Assembly (NCBI GenBank): GCA_951812925.1
Contig: OX638372.1
Coordinates: 50,867,722-50,931,721, forward strand
DNA: 64,000 nt
From: Calliopum simillimum
Taxonomy: Eukaryota > Arthropoda > Insecta > Diptera > Lauxaniidae
Direction of reading: 5' to 3'
Shown here one piece after another: positions 62,405 to 64,000 of the stretch. The number at the start of each line of letters is the position of its first letter. Within the stretch, counting starts at the first letter, position 1. The translations under genes and the position numbers were made by a program. The notes beneath the pieces are model-generated. The model was not told the DNA's origin and did not search any database. It was given only the letters and a program-made list of their open reading frames with translations.

Positions 62405-63305
62405 AATTGCGGCGCTACGGACATAAGCGCCCTAAGTTGACTTAGAGCGTTTTTGCATCCATCGGTTTTTTGAAATGTTTGGATCCTCAAATATATGAGT
62501 ACTTAATATCAACTTCCAATTCCGATCACAAAATGTGGTAGAGCAATATGTAGAAGAGTTGCGTGCAAGAAGGGCGTAGTGCGACTTGGGGCGTTATTGC
62601 ATAAATCAGTTTCGCTGTAGGAAAAACGGTTTTTACTCAAAACCAAGGTGCCTAACGAAAAAAGTGCTTACGACAAAAGTGCTTAGAATTTTTCATGGAG
62701 TACGTGTGAATTTTTCTAGAATTTTTTGGAACATTTTATAATTTTTCAAAAAAATTTAAAAAAAAAATAATAAAAAAATCTAAAAAAAATTCAGACGCAT
62801 TCTTTGGACAATTCTTAGCATTTTTTGCCTAATACACTTTAGCGTCAGGCACCTTGGTCTTGGAGTAAAAACTAAATTTTATTGCCAGGTGCAAATTTAG
62901 ATGCAAATGTATCCATGCATTTTATAAAATTAAATGATTGAGGTTAAAAGTATTTTTCATTCCCCTCATTTACAAAAAAAAATCATTAAAATCGGAGCAC
63001 ATTTGCCGGTTTCCCAAACAAAATGCTAACGTTACTCCACTGATAGTCAAATAGATTTATGCAATAACGCCCTATAATTTAAATTTTCCTTCTTCGATAA
63101 TTCTGTCAATATGCATTAATATTACTTATGTATTAGTGGCACTCATTTTCGAATTTTGTTAGTGTTAATTAAATAAATTTGTTTTACAAGTTTTAAATGA
63201 TGATTTGTTCTTTCTACAGCATTTAGAAACTTTAAATTGAATTATCTCGAAATGCCATTTTTCGACTTAGGGCATTATTGCACGCAACTCCTGAACTGTC
63301 ATTGG
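62405..63305. repeat. foldback with GGGCGTTATTGCA arms
   Basis: Blocks CGACTTGGGGCGTTATTGCA (62582) and TGCAATAACGCCCTATAA (63060) mirror each other; a direct variant CGACTTAGGGCATTATTGCA follows at 63265. Inside, TTTACTCAAAACCAAGGTGCC (62633) and its mirror near 62850 belong to the family seen at 15160-16850. Confidence 0.65.
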
Positions 63306-64000
63306 TTTGAATTCAAGTGCAGTAAATTTAGGTATGGTGCTGCAACCTGCGTTTTCGTTAGAAAAACCTGTATTTGGTATCAAAATGTTTACTACAAATG
63401 GTTATATTTGATGCACTAAAAATGGTAAAACACCAACCAAATGTGCATCAAAAAGGTTAGCACGTCCGATTAGGTCAAAACATGCCCTGAATCAGAACAA
63501 CATCACTCTTATACTACGTTTCCACTGGAGCCTTATGAGGAGATTAAAGGCTGTTTCACGATTTAATCCTAAATCTGCGCTTTTATCACATGATTTACTA
63601 TACGAAAACAAATCAATTTCTGCCGAGATTTATTTTAAATCTGCGTATAAATCTCGGAAAATTTTGGCTATTTTCGACTAATTTTGACAATTTGCATTAA
63701 ATGTCATTTAAAATAAAGCAATTGGAAAATAAATATTGAAAAGAAAAGGAAAATAACTTTCTTTTTCGCGCTTTTGACATTTACCGTCAAAAATAAATCT
63801 CTTTTGGCCGATGAAAACGGGTGGGATTTAATAGCGAGAATATAAAAGGTGAAAATGTCAATTCAAAATGTTATTCTTATGCTTTATTCTTGGTATAGAA
63901 CTTATGACTATGGTGTTAGTGAAAATTACCCTGCAGGACCGACGGAGTCGATTGTCTCATTTGTCCAAACTTTGGTCTAGTTTTTTTGTAAGTAGTCCAT
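63306..64000. other. window end, no gene seen
   Basis: AT-rich DNA, still expected to be LIM gene intron. Short AAATCTGCG and TAAATCT repeats around 63570-63660 suggest another element. No exon. Confidence 0.4.

Overview
The window looks like AT-rich, repeat-dense nuclear DNA of a higher fly, most probably a tephritid fruit fly. The evidence is short (60-120 bp) spliceosomal introns with GTAAGT-type donors, digestive serine proteases with a TATA box plus TCAGT initiator, the end of a Zasp52-like LIM gene, mariner, pogo-like and hAT-like elements, and a LINE with a (CCTAA)n tail. The genus is an inference. Real host genes occupy only a small part; most of the window is nested foldback (inverted-repeat) elements.

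Genes, left to right. At 1637-1780 (+) is the last coding exon of a gene whose remainder lies to the left. Three copies of one S1 serine-protease family follow: a dead copy (5717-6437) and two intact two-exon genes (12143-12978 and 38855-39697). The intact copies have Gly at position 189 and Asp at 226, the arrangement of crab collagenase/brachyurin rather than trypsin. All three keep the same proximal promoter. At 19316-19582 (-) is a small ORF with a signal peptide. At 44394-56095 (+) is a nine-exon conserved-looking gene, about 878 residues, that I cannot name. It converges on the last two exons of a LIM-domain gene (57274-57656, -), most like Zasp52/Enigma.

Mobile DNA. There is a 1.3-kb mariner with TA duplications and a D34D catalytic relic, TA-flanked pogo/Tigger-like elements (19.6-20.9 and 58.9-60.4 kb), several MITEs, a 5'-truncated LINE (28.4-29.6 kb) and a 2.3-kb hAT-like element with an 8-bp duplication (34981-37325). 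Foldback elements reach about 4 kb across (14.9-19.0 kb) and 2.3 kb (25.9-28.3 kb).

The most interesting signal is a composite repeat with a tRNA-like, Pol III-promoter-bearing head and a distal segment that reads as a hammerhead ribozyme (17736-17780, minus strand). It has CTGATGA, a 6-bp stem II, GAAA, a minimal palindromic stem III and a UC cleavage site. A second copy at 35665-36940 has the same layout, but its ribozyme core is damaged and a 1087-bp foldback splits it, leaving TGAA duplications. Other foldback families here also carry tRNA-like box A/box B modules. The window therefore suggests a tRNA-derived SINE or retrozyme-like family with a self-cleaving ribozyme.
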